From NCBI RefSeq assembly GCF_000702505.1, contig NZ_JNIM01000001.1, positions 1,302,001-1,366,000 on the forward strand: a stretch of DNA of 64,000 nucleotides, read 5' to 3'. This stretch comes from Thermogemmatispora carboxidivorans (lineage in GTDB: Bacteria; Chloroflexota; Ktedonobacteria; Ktedonobacterales; Ktedonobacteraceae). A program made the position numbers and the translations under genes. Below, in pieces: positions 16,584 to 25,291 of this stretch (positions are counted from its first letter, which is position 1; every line of letters starts with the position of its first letter). The notes under the pieces are model-generated. The model did no database searches and was not told where the DNA came from. It saw only the letters and a program-made list of their open reading frames with translations.

Positions 16584-17063
16584 TTACCAGAGCAGTTCCA
16601 TCTCACGTGTAATCGGGAGGAAGCCCTCGCTGGCGTAGAGCGGGCGACCGGCGTCACTAGCGTGCAACCAGAGGCGGCGCGCGGAAGTATGCTGGCGGGC
16701 GTAGGCGATGATCTGGCGTAGAATAGCCCGTGCCAGGCCCTGCCCGCGCCAGGCTGGTAGCGTATACATGTTCAGGACATAGCCTTCCAGACCGGCCTCA
16801 TTCTCGGGCGAAGGTGGACGGCTCAAGAAGACCAGACCACCAGTAGCCGCGATGGTTCCCTGCTCATCGACCTCCGCGACCCAGACCAGAAATTCCTCCT
16901 GCGGCAACGCCCGGCGCAGGTAAGAGTCTGTCAGCTCGCGGAGCAGCTGCTCTTGCTGATCATCGGTGACCCTGCCGGTCTCTCGCAGCAGGGCCAGGCG
17001 GAGCACTGTTAAGGTGGCGATATCGTCGCTGGTGGCACGCCGTATGAGGCGCATAGGCTTCAC
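16584..17063 (-). CDS. GNAT-family acetyltransferase
   Basis: This 159-residue protein has the GNAT fold. LNMYTLPAWRGQGLARAILRQIIAYAR holds the acetyl-CoA loop (RGQGLA), and LWLHASDAGRPLYASEGF the C-terminal motif. AAGGAG lies four bases before GTG 17063 and 13 before ATG 17054, so either start is possible; 17090 is less likely. The acceptor substrate is unknown. Confidence 0.85.
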   Translation of the reverse strand: MKPMRLIRRATSDDIATLTVLRLALLRETGRVTDDQQEQLLRELTDSYLRRALPQEEFLVWVAEVDEQGTIAATGGLVFLSRPPSPENEAGLEGYVLNMYTLPAWRGQGLARAILRQIIAYARQHTSARRLWLHASDAGRPLYASEGFLPITREMELLW

Positions 17064-17243
17064 ATCACTCCTTGCCAGATTCTGCAGCAACGAGAGGCTG
17101 CCTGGCGGTAGCGGCCTCCCGCCTACAGCTTATCATCTTCACCGATGAGGTTGCAAACTATTGGCCTTCTATGTCAGACTTACAGAAGCATAGTACCAGA
17201 AGAAAAGATAGCTAACAAACTGAGCTTCTGGGAGGAAAGGACT

Positions 17244-18119
17244 ATGAAGATTGGCATTGGGCTACCGGCCTCGATTCCTGGGGTTGATCCTGGCCTTGTA
17301 CTGGAGTGGGCGCGACGTGCGGAGCAGGGGCCGTTTGTCTCCCTGGGTCTGATTGACCGGCTAGTCTATCCCGGTCTGGAGCCGATGATCACGCTGGGAG
17401 CCGTGGCGGCAGTCACCTCGCGTATTCGCCTGATGACGACCGTCCTCCTCGCGCCGTTGCGCAACACGGCCATACTGGCTAAAGAAGCAGCGACCCTGGA
17501 CGTCTTTTCGCGTGGGCGCCTGACGCTGGGGCTTGGAATAGGGGCCCGCGAAGACGATTTCCTCGCGGCTGGGGTCTCATTCCACCGCCGTGGCAAGATC
17601 TTCGATGAGCAACTGGCCCTTATGAAGCGCATCTGGTCTGGCGAGCCGGTGAGCGAAGAGGTAGGCCCCATTGGCCCCAAGCCGGTCCGCTCCGGCGGGC
17701 CGGAGGTCCTGCTCGGCGGCTATTCGCCGGTGGCGATCCGGCGCCTGGCGCGCTGGGGCGATGGCTTTATTGCTGGCGGCAGCGCGCCAGACCGGGCCGG
17801 CCAATTCTTCCGCCTGGCCTTACAGGTCTGGCAGGAAGCGGGTAGACCTGGCAGGCCTCGCCTTGTCGGCTCGGTCTACTATGGCCTGGGTGAGCGAGCA
17901 ATTGAAAAAGCTGATGCCTATCTTAGCCATTACTATGCTTTTGCCGGCCCACGGGCCCATCAGATGGCGCAGATGATCCCCACGACGCCGGAGGCCATTC
18001 GTCGGACCGTGCAGACCTTCGCCGAGATGGGGGCTGACGAGCTTATGCTCTGGGCTTCCATTCCCGAACTGGAACAGATCGATCTGCTGGCCGAGGCAAT
18101 CGCTGATCTGCAGATCTGA
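17244..18119 (+). CDS. Luciferase-like (LLM class) flavin/F420 oxidoreductase
   Basis: This 291-residue TIM-barrel enzyme of the bacterial luciferase superfamily uses FMN or F420. Features are the N-terminal MKIGIGLPAS strand, RIRLMTTVLLAPLRN, LAKEAATLDVFSRGRLTLGLGIGAREDDF and the ARWGDGFIAGG signature. ATG 17244 follows GGGAGGAAAGG; the longer frame from 17145 overlaps leader sequence. A second member of the superfamily lies at 44996. The substrate is not predictable. Confidence 0.88.
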   Translation: MKIGIGLPASIPGVDPGLVLEWARRAEQGPFVSLGLIDRLVYPGLEPMITLGAVAAVTSRIRLMTTVLLAPLRNTAILAKEAATLDVFSRGRLTLGLGIGAREDDFLAAGVSFHRRGKIFDEQLALMKRIWSGEPVSEEVGPIGPKPVRSGGPEVLLGGYSPVAIRRLARWGDGFIAGGSAPDRAGQFFRLALQVWQEAGRPGRPRLVGSVYYGLGERAIEKADAYLSHYYAFAGPRAHQMAQMIPTTPEAIRRTVQTFAEMGADELMLWASIPELEQIDLLAEAIADLQI

Positions 18120-18127
18120 CCAGTGCC

Positions 18128-18168
18128 GCAGGGCTGTTGGCTGGCAAGCTTACAGTCAACAACCCTGC
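18128..18168 (+). terminator. Terminator after the luciferase-like gene
   Basis: GCAGGGCTGTTG (18128-18139) pairs with CAACAACCCTGC (18157-18168) with a single mismatch, nine bases after the stop. Confidence 0.65.
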
Positions 18169-18348
18169 TGGTGGATCTTTCGCCGGGGGCGTTCAGGCTC
18201 TGACTGGGCAGGGACGTCACCCGCTGACGGCTGCCTCCTGAAAGTCCTGGTCGAAAGAAAAGGAGGTGTCGCCCTACTCTCGGGTGTGGTATAGTTGTTG
18301 CAGGCGCCGTGTAGTTTGTGCAAAGGCTGAGAGCAAAGGAGGGCGGGC

Positions 18349-18789
18349 ATGCCTATTTGCCCAATCTGCGATGATACCGGCCTGCAGAATTCGGATTCAG
18401 CCCATCCCCAGTTCTGCTACTGTTCGGCTGGTAAGCAGGCGCGCAAGGAGTGGGAGGCGGCCCAGGCAGGCCGTGGCCAGGGTCCGCAGGCAGCAGGCCA
18501 AAGAGGGCAGGATCAGCGTCAGAAGCAACAGCAGAAAGCTAGCTTTATTGATATTGAGCGGCTCGAGGAGGTCAATGCCAGCGTTGATGCCATGCGCGCT
18601 TCCTTAATTGGATCGCTGGCAGGGGAGGCGGGCCAGTCGCTGAAGCTACCAGCGGTGCAGCTGCTCTATCAGGTGGCTCATCCTGGCCACGAGGTGACGG
18701 TTTATGAGGCTACCCAGCTCTACGAGCTAGCGAAGGCTCTAGAGACCTTCTTCTCGACAGTAGCTCCGATTGGACGCAAGACGCGCTGA
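18349..18789 (+). CDS. Hypothetical protein with N-terminal Cys motif, 146 aa
   Basis: CPICDDTGLQ at residues 4-13 and FCYC near residue 23 could form a small zinc site. A Q-, G- and R-rich flexible stretch follows (about 30-65), then a helical C-terminal domain (IERLEEVNASVDAMRASL to FFSTVAPIGR). No family is recognised. AAAGGAGGGCG precedes the ATG at ideal spacing, so translation is likely. Confidence 0.7.
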   Translation: MPICPICDDTGLQNSDSAHPQFCYCSAGKQARKEWEAAQAGRGQGPQAAGQRGQDQRQKQQQKASFIDIERLEEVNASVDAMRASLIGSLAGEAGQSLKLPAVQLLYQVAHPGHEVTVYEATQLYELAKALETFFSTVAPIGRKTR

Positions 18790-18828
18790 GCGAAGGGCAC
18801 GGCCTGATAGCACAAACGGGTAGCGGCA

Positions 18829-18858
18829 TTGACAGCCGTAAATCCTCTCCTCTATACT
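18829..18858 (+). promoter_or_regulatory. Strong promoter for the leader of the pseudokinase gene
   Basis: Perfect TTGACA (18829-18834), an 18-base spacer and TATACT (18853-18858). The predicted start at about 18866 is more than 520 bases before the next start codon. Confidence 0.75.
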
Positions 18859-18865
18859 CTCGACA

Positions 18866-19390
18866 AGTGCACCCTGCACGAATTTATTGTGGGGTCGGGT
18901 GCAAAGAAGGTTTGCTTTTTATTTCTCGAAAGATGCCCTTCCTCTGCGCGCGCCCGCAGAGGAGAGTGAGGTTGCTGGCTATAGTTGCGCGGTTGTCTGG
19001 CTTTCTAGCTCTCTCCTCCTCGAAGAGGAAGGAGTGGCAAGGGGTGCCGGGTTCGAGTGCATTATTTCTCAGCGTGTCAGGGAAGCCATTTGCTGCAGCT
19101 GGCGCTCCGTTGCGCAGACAAAGTGAGAGAGAGGTCAGGTGGACAGACCAGCTAGCAGGCAGGGTGAGGTCTTCTTTGCATCTACTCACGGCAGGCCAGT
19201 GCGCTCTTTGAACGAATCTCCCCATTGACGTGTGAGCCTTGGTCAAAGAACCCGCCCAGGAATGAGAATCAGGGGCTGGAATCAGAGATTGGAAAATAAA
19301 GAAGAGAAGGACTAGCTCGCTGGGCGCACCTCTCAAGCCCGCTCAGGGATTAGAATCAGGGATTAGAAAAGAAATGAGGAGGAAGAGTCC
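18866..19390 (+). other. Long structured leader or non-coding RNA candidate
   Basis: No convincing gene lies in these 525 bases, which are transcribed from the promoter at 18829. The RNA would open with a GTGCA/TGCAC hairpin (18867-18879). A small terminator-like stem then follows, GCAAA/TTTGC and five T (18901-18920), and a perfect 8-bp hairpin CCTCTGCG/CGCAGAGG (18941-18962). Near the end, GATTAGAATCAGG-like blocks repeat. Short open frames here have no ribosome site. It may be an attenuated leader or a separate small RNA. Confidence 0.45.
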
Positions 19391-21391
19391 ATGATATGCC
19401 CTCGTTGTGGCAACGAGTGGGATGCAAGTAAAGGCCCCTGCACCCGCTGTGGTCTGGCCATCCGCCTGCCGGGCCTGTCCGGGGGAGCATCGGCGTCAGG
19501 CTGGTCGACATCTTCCCCTGCCCAACAGCCGAAGTCTTCTGGTACTGCTGATCTCCAGCAACGTTCAGGTCCGCTCTCTGGCTTCCCTCCGGGGCCTGCA
19601 TCATCTCTGCGGAGTGGGGCGCTCAACAGCTCGGGGGCGGCGAGTGGGCCACGTACGGGGCTGCCGCCGACAGGCGCTGGGGGCATAGGTGGGCGTTCAC
19701 CCTTTGGAGCTTCAGGCCCGCTCTCTGGCTTCCCTGGTTCAGGTTCGGTTAACGCTGGCTTTGGCTCGGGCCAAAGCTCGAATTCCCTCGACCCGACGTC
19801 TCGCCGTACTGGACCTGGCCTTGGTAGCTCACAGGTGAGCAGGCCGCTCTCGCAGCCGGGCCTGGCAGGCTCCGATGCTGCGACCAACAGAAATCTGGCT
19901 TCTCCTAACCAGCAGCGTCCCTCGCTTGGGCCTTCTTCGTCCACGCGCAGGGAGGTTGCGGGCGACTCTTCTCTTCCTTCGCTTTCGCGCCCAGGTATCT
20001 CCTCGCGTGCTCAGGTTCCCACTCGTCCGAATCGCATGAGCGGTGCTCTGCCTCAAGATCTTTCGCGCTCACAGAATCCGCTCCGGGTCAGTCGCCTGGT
20101 GACTGATCCTTTAGCGCGTGAAACGCCGGTGCCGCCAACTTTCTCTTCAACGCCCACGCCGTCGGTGACAACGGCGACTCCTTTCCCGGCCTCGATGCCG
20201 CCCTCAACTGCTGGTTCCAGCAACAGTGGAATCTTAGGGGGTACGCTGCGGCCTTTGATGCCGGGCACGATGCTCAGAGGTGGACGCTATCGTCTTCAAG
20301 AGCTGCTGGAGCGCCAGGAGTGGCTCAGTGGCGTCTTTGAGGCTACGTGGAGTGGTCAGGATGCCCAGCGAGCCGGGGCGCTGGTAACTATTTGTGAGCT
20401 GGTGGTGCCCGAAAGCTCTTCGGCTGCTGTGCAGTCAATGTTGCGTACGGCTACCATGACACTTTCGTCCATTGGGCGCCATCCTCGGGTTCCGGCTTTA
20501 TTAGATGCCTTCAGTGATCAAGGGCGTAGCTTCTTTGTCCTGGAGATGGTCGAGGGCGAAAGCCTGCTGGCGCGTCTGCGCCGCAGTGGGCGGGCGTTGC
20601 CGGAGCAAGAGGTGGTTGAATGCTGCCTGCAGATGACGGATATCCTGGAGACAATGGCCCAGCAAACGCCGCCGTTGGTGCATGGCCTGATCCGCCCCGA
20701 GCATATTATTGTGGCCCGCTCCGGCTCTCAGTATCTGCTCACGAACTTTTCAATCGTCTTGGCCGGTGGCGCTACTCAGTTTATTTCCGGGCTGGATCGC
20801 TCTCGTCTCTCTCCCTATCTGCCTCCCGAATTCGTCCGTGGGGCGGTGGATAGCCGCACCGATCTCTACTCGTTGCTGGCCACGGCCTATCATTTGGTGA
20901 CAGGTAGTCCTCCAACAGGGATGAGTGGAAGCATTCCACCGGCTCAGCGCCTCAATCCTTTGGTCAGCTCAGAGTTCGAGGCGATTCTATCGAAAGGCTT
21001 GCGCCCTATTGCCAGCCAGCGCTATCAGAGTCCTGCCGAGCTCCGTCACGATCTGCTAGCGTTGCGCTCGGCGATCGGCGGGATTGGCTCGGTTGTCGAG
21101 CAATGGCCTGAGCAATCGATTCCGCTCTCGCCGCGCCCGGCCTCGACGTCCGCTTCGGCTCCTACTCAAGTGCCCTCTTCGCCATCGCCGGTGCCTGATA
21201 GTGTGGCTCAGGCCCTACCGCTGATGCTGGGGGCGGTGCTGGAAGAAGAGGACCAGCGTCTGCTGTTGCCACGCCCCGAAGATCTGCCTCCGATGCGCGA
21301 GAGCAACGATACACTCAATGCAGCTCTGTGGGTGGCTGGTATCCTGGTAGCCTTGATTGCCGTAGTCATCTTCGCGCGCGGACTGTTCTAA
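19391..21391 (+). CDS. Zinc-ribbon transmembrane pseudokinase
   Basis: This 666-residue protein starts with a zinc ribbon (Cys3, 6, 17, 20). A long G/S/P-rich linker (about 25-290) leads to a Ser/Thr kinase-like fold (about 295-560) and a single C-terminal membrane helix (643-664). The kinase core has lost its catalytic residues: HRDLKPEN reads HGLIRPEH, DFG reads NFS, and no VAIK lysine is present. Structural motifs survive (PPEF for APE, DLYSLLATAYHLVTG). It is therefore probably a scaffold or sensor. GAGGAGGAAGAG precedes the ATG. Confidence 0.82.
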   Translation: MICPRCGNEWDASKGPCTRCGLAIRLPGLSGGASASGWSTSSPAQQPKSSGTADLQQRSGPLSGFPPGPASSLRSGALNSSGAASGPRTGLPPTGAGGIGGRSPFGASGPLSGFPGSGSVNAGFGSGQSSNSLDPTSRRTGPGLGSSQVSRPLSQPGLAGSDAATNRNLASPNQQRPSLGPSSSTRREVAGDSSLPSLSRPGISSRAQVPTRPNRMSGALPQDLSRSQNPLRVSRLVTDPLARETPVPPTFSSTPTPSVTTATPFPASMPPSTAGSSNSGILGGTLRPLMPGTMLRGGRYRLQELLERQEWLSGVFEATWSGQDAQRAGALVTICELVVPESSSAAVQSMLRTATMTLSSIGRHPRVPALLDAFSDQGRSFFVLEMVEGESLLARLRRSGRALPEQEVVECCLQMTDILETMAQQTPPLVHGLIRPEHIIVARSGSQYLLTNFSIVLAGGATQFISGLDRSRLSPYLPPEFVRGAVDSRTDLYSLLATAYHLVTGSPPTGMSGSIPPAQRLNPLVSSEFEAILSKGLRPIASQRYQSPAELRHDLLALRSAIGGIGSVVEQWPEQSIPLSPRPASTSASAPTQVPSSPSPVPDSVAQALPLMLGAVLEEEDQRLLLPRPEDLPPMRESNDTLNAALWVAGILVALIAVVIFARGLF

Positions 21392-21402
21392 GAACGGAGT
21401 GA

Positions 21403-21427
21403 CTGGGGACTCGGTTCCCATCCCCAG
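21403..21427 (+). terminator. Hairpin after the pseudokinase gene
   Basis: CTGGGGA (21403-21409) pairs with TCCCCAG (21421-21427), starting 12 bases after the stop. The remaining sequence to 21936 shows only out-of-frame shadows and no recognisable gene or RNA. Confidence 0.5.
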
Positions 21428-21936
21428 GCCCAATGACAGTGAGGAACGAACCGGACGGCTTCCTCTACTTCGTAGTCGATGGGGGCGCCGCCTCGCTCGT
21501 TGCTTCTGCTCGCTCACCCGCTTCTGCGGATCTGTTGGCGAGCTCTAGCTGGCCGGCTGGGGGAAGAATGAGCAAGTCTCTCTGAGGGGGAGTCTACTCT
21601 TCTGTCTCGTTGGGATACTGACAGCGCGAACCAGTGCTGTCTGAGACTGTGGCTTGCCTCTAGCGATTTCTCTCAAGCTGGCCGAGAGGTTCAGCTGGCA
21701 AGCTAAACGGACCGGCAAGTAAAGTCTGTCCTGTGGCCTGGCTGATTGATTCCATGCCTGGAGGTGGCCAGGAGGTGCATGATGCTGACAAGCCGTCCTG
21801 GCGCACCGCCGAGGCCGATGGATGCTTCCAGCTCCGCTTTCGCTTGAAACGCTAGCTCCTCATGTCCAGGTCGGTCAGCATGAGAGCAAAGCAACCTGGC
21901 CTGTCTTTTCTTTCCTCTCTCAAGATGTGGTCAGCC

Positions 21937-22926
21937 TCAGCGCTTGCGCAAGACAACGAAGTCAATCAGTTCATCAAGGACGTCGCGGTCCTCTGAAGGA
22001 GGAAAGTGATAGAGGGCCTCGCGCGCCCGCGCTGCATAGCGATAGGCATCTTCGAACGAGCGTTCGATGCCACTGCCGCGGGCGACCCACTCGACAATTT
22101 CGCGGATCTCTTCCTCGCTGCCTCCCTCCCCCGAAAGCAGAAGCTGAACCTGCTGATGATGGCCATTGTGGGGCTGGTTCTGTAGAGCGTAGATGAGCGG
22201 AAGCGTCACCAGACCCTGGCGCAGATCGTTCCCTGCGGGCTTACCGATCGTCGTCTGATCCTCGGTGTAATCCAGCACGTCATCGATGATCTGGAAAGCG
22301 ATGCCCAGATTGATACCATACTCGTATAAATGCTGAATCTCCTCATCTGAGGCCTCGCTAAGGATGGCGCCACCTTTGCAGCAGGCCGCGATCAGGCAGG
22401 CTGTTTTATGGCTGATCTTATCGTAGTAGCCCTGGACGGTGAGGTCCAGGCGGCGGGCGCTCAGCATCTCCATGATGGTGCCTTCGCAGACGGTAGCAAC
22501 TGTGTCGGAGAAGAGATGATTAATCCGATTATCTTCGATATCAGCGATCAGGCCAGCAGTTTTGGCAAAATAGTAGTCGCCAAGTAAGATCGCGATATGG
22601 TCGCCCCAGAGGGCGTTGACCGTCGGCTGACCGCGCCGGGTGTGTGCGCCGTCAACGATATCATCATGAATAAGCGTCGCCAGGTGAACCATCTCGAAGG
22701 CGACGCTTAGGGGCAGCAGCTTCTCGAAGTGGTAGACCTTCAGTTTCCCCGAGAGCAGCGTGAGAGCCGTTCTCAAGCGCTTGCCTGGCGAGGAGAGAGC
22801 GTGCATAGAAGCAGAATTCAGAATGGGGAGACCGGATCTGGCACGCTCCTGGAATACCTTATCTACTTCGTCAAGATCAGCCTGGATACCCGCAAAAAGG
22901 CGGCTTAAGGTGGCTGTATCGTTCAT
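21937..22926 (-). CDS. Polyprenyl diphosphate synthase (long-chain trans-prenyltransferase)
   Basis: This 329-residue enzyme condenses IPP units with an allylic diphosphate to make the quinone side chain. DDIVD (88-92) with RR.GQ and DDVLD (215-219) are the two aspartate-rich motifs, and GKRLR (49-53) binds diphosphate. KLSHKTA is represented by KISHKTACL. The frame stays open for 174 more codons upstream, to 23448. That extension is low-complexity and unlike the family, so I start at ATG 22926, where homologues normally begin. No good ribosome site is seen there. A YceI isoprenoid-binding protein lies elsewhere in the window. Confidence 0.88.
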   Translation of the reverse strand: MNDTATLSRLFAGIQADLDEVDKVFQERARSGLPILNSASMHALSSPGKRLRTALTLLSGKLKVYHFEKLLPLSVAFEMVHLATLIHDDIVDGAHTRRGQPTVNALWGDHIAILLGDYYFAKTAGLIADIEDNRINHLFSDTVATVCEGTIMEMLSARRLDLTVQGYYDKISHKTACLIAACCKGGAILSEASDEEIQHLYEYGINLGIAFQIIDDVLDYTEDQTTIGKPAGNDLRQGLVTLPLIYALQNQPHNGHHQQVQLLLSGEGGSEEEIREIVEWVARGSGIERSFEDAYRYAARAREALYHFPPSEDRDVLDELIDFVVLRKR

Positions 22927-23528
22927 GTGATCTGCGGCGTGGAGGCCCCTGGCTGGCTGGTTGGCTTGGACCTGGCTGCGTTGCGCACTGTGGTACTTCG
23001 CTGCGCACTTCAGCCGGGGGAAACGCCGTCCTCCTTTCTTCCTGGTCTTGGCGAGCGACAGCAAGATAGTACCCTTCCTTCCTGCCTGTGGAAGGAGGTG
23101 CTTGCTCATCACCTTCAACGGGCGAACGGAGGCCCCGCTAGCCTCCATTGCCATCTCTGACGAGCTAGAGCTAGCCCTTACGTTCAAAAGCGGGCCAAGC
23201 TGGCCCTGAGACAGTGCAAAGCGAAGAGAGTACTGCGCCGAGCGGGCCAGGATCAGGCGGTCTCTCGTCTTCCCCCGTTTCAGCCAGAGCGAGAGGCAGG
23301 TCAGGCCCCTGTCTGGAGGATGCAGGGTGAGAGAGGAGAGCCTGCAGGCATGTAGTTCCTCCCTCCTGTGGTGCTCCTCTGTGTAGCGAGCGAGAGAGAA
23401 TACGCCAAAGAACAAGTTCCTGCCAGCTTGCCTGACGTCTTTCATCACAGAGATGAGACGAGTACCCCGACATGCAGACAGGGGCGGGAAGAAACCACGC
23501 CCCTGTGCGTACCTCCCTTCAGATTATA
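22927..23528 (-). promoter_or_regulatory. Promoter and long 5' leader of the polyprenyl synthase gene
   Basis: On the reverse strand TGCTATAAT forms an extended -10 (TATAAT at 23523-23528). Transcription would begin near 23516 and pass through a perfect 9-bp hairpin (ACAGGGGCG 23478-23486, CGCCCCTGT 23498-23506). It then runs about 590 bases to the start codon. The leader contains no supported gene. Bases 23529-23979 beyond it show nothing recognisable. Confidence 0.45.
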
Positions 23529-23979
23529 GCATGCCTTATCCATGATCCCACTCGGAGACCCTCGTCTTCGATGGCCCTTGCTGCTGCCCTCTCCGGGACA
23601 GCGAACTTTTCTTGCTCGCTTGCCGCGTTCATCGCGGTGACGCGGTGAGATAAGGGCGAGGCTCTGGTGTTGTGGCCTCTCTCTGGTGGCCAGCACTAGC
23701 GCTGGCGCAGAGAAGGTGCAGACCCAGCTCTGGGCCGCTTGGGCGACGAGATGGTCGCTTGCGAGGCGTATGCCATGCAGGCCGCCTGAGCGTGAGGCGA
23801 TCAGCCTGTCGAAGGTGAGCGAGCGCCCCGTCTCTGGTGATCAGCGCCAGGCGGCTGCGGACTGGCCGCCCAACCTGCTGGTAGGCAGGTTAGCAGAGCA
23901 GGTGGGACAAAGTAAGGCCATGAGGCTGGGCGAAATGCTCTCTCCTCTGCTCACTCGTCAAAAATCGGCGCAGCGTGGG

Positions 23980-24912
23980 CTAGTCCTCTTGCTGTTGAGG
24001 TGCACTGGTGCGATCTGGCGTCTCTAGCCCTGTCGGGTGATCATCGGCCTGAGAGGAGCCAGGAAGGTCGGGTGCTGCTGGCTGCGGCGGGGTGGGATAC
24101 CCCTCAGCCGACGATGCTGGCTGATGACCATTGAGCGAGAAGTGCCCGAGCAAGTGATCGGTTTCTTGCGAAATCTCCTCCCAGAAAGCCTTATCGCGCT
24201 TGCTATGGTTCTTCTTCTCTTTCTCAGCTTTCCCGCGCTCGCGAGCAGCACGGGGGGTGCCAGGTGAAGAACGAAAGCCATTCACGGGAGCTGGCGAATG
24301 GCGGTTTCCAGAACGCGGATAGGGGGCATCGTATTCATAGACGCCGTTGTGCTTGCCGCCACCTTTAAATGACTCGATATCTGGTCCATAGGTCGAGCCA
24401 TGCTGTCTACGTGGAGAGGGTGGTGCTCCCCGTGGGCGAGGCTGCTCCCGGTGGGGCTTTCCCGACTGCCAGCGGCTGTTACTGTTATGATGAGAAGAGA
24501 AAGAGGGTCCTCCCAGCTCTCGCTCGTGGGAGCGCGGTCCCTGCTGCGCACGAGGGCCAGGACCACCAGCGCGACCCGTATTCCCTGTTCCAGCCACACG
24601 GCCCCGCGATCGTCGGTTCGGCTGGCCTTGAGGTGAGCGATTCAGCTGCGGCGGTGTCCAGGAAGCGCTGGACCGATAGGGCGGAGTGCTGGTCGAGTAG
24701 GAAGAAGGTCCGTAGAGGTCCGCGCGCGGCTGATAATCTGGGTGGTGCAGGCGGGCACCCATCTGCCAGGCCCGGTCGACAATCTCACGATTCAAACGAG
24801 GGCGCTTCGGGCGGGCAGAGCGCTCCTGATTGTATCTGCCGTTGGCTGACGACTGGTTGCGAGCGGAAAAGCGAAAAGTATCTCTTCGCCTGTTTTCGAA
24901 TTCTCTGGTCAT
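23980..24912 (-). CDS. Intrinsically disordered basic protein, 310 aa
   Basis: No family is recognised. The protein is rich in R, G, S, P, Q and N, with RG and SRGR-like stretches over residues 1-200 and a charged KAEKEKKNHSKRDKAFWEEI helix near 235-255. The tail is P-, S- and D-rich. AAAGGA lies four bases before the ATG. Motifs of this type often bind RNA or drive condensates in other proteins, but that is inference here. The only conserved-looking patches are REIVDRAWQMGARLHHPDYQPR (42-63) and the late helix. Confidence 0.65.
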   Translation of the reverse strand: MTREFENRRRDTFRFSARNQSSANGRYNQERSARPKRPRLNREIVDRAWQMGARLHHPDYQPRADLYGPSSYSTSTPPYRSSASWTPPQLNRSPQGQPNRRSRGRVAGTGNTGRAGGPGPRAQQGPRSHERELGGPSFSSHHNSNSRWQSGKPHREQPRPRGAPPSPRRQHGSTYGPDIESFKGGGKHNGVYEYDAPYPRSGNRHSPAPVNGFRSSPGTPRAARERGKAEKEKKNHSKRDKAFWEEISQETDHLLGHFSLNGHQPASSAEGYPTPPQPAAPDLPGSSQADDHPTGLETPDRTSAPQQQED

Positions 24913-25257
24913 ATGTCCTTTCTGCTCGTCCCATTGAGGGGTAGAGTAATCACGAGGTAGATGGCGCAGCCAGGAAAGGAGAAATCCCTACGTGCTCGTC
25001 TCTTAAGCGTGGTTTGGAGCGTAGGCTGCCAGTCCTGGTGCTACCTTACATCGGCAAACGTACCTGCTTCATGGTTGGCGTGCCGTTACACGCTGTGTTA
25101 GCGGTGTTGTGGAGGGACCTTACTCTCTGTGACTCAGTATACCACACTACGCCATGACCTGTCTGTCCTCCCTCGCTGCTCGACTGGTTGTAGACAACAT
25201 CGATGGCCAGCGATACGTGGGCTGACTGGCCTGACCCAACCGGTGCGCCTGCTGGTG

Positions 25258-25288
25258 TGCTTCCTTGCTTGCTTCCTTGTTTGCTGCC
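25258..25288. repeat. Short CTTGCTTCC simple repeat
   Basis: Units related to GCTTCCTTGCTT repeat just outside the stop of the next reverse gene. The surrounding 24913-25291 gap holds a weak reverse -10 (TATACT on the reverse strand, 25136-25141) and otherwise nothing I can name. Confidence 0.4.
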
Positions 25289-25291
25289 CTG

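Noticed and set aside
19048-19060. GGGTTCGAG, similar to a tRNA T-loop
   Set aside because: Flanking bases do not form a T-stem, and no acceptor or anticodon arm is present.
22927-23448. 174-residue N-terminal extension of the polyprenyl synthase
   Set aside because: The family begins near ATG 22926. The extension has no domain and no ribosome site at 23448; treated as leader.
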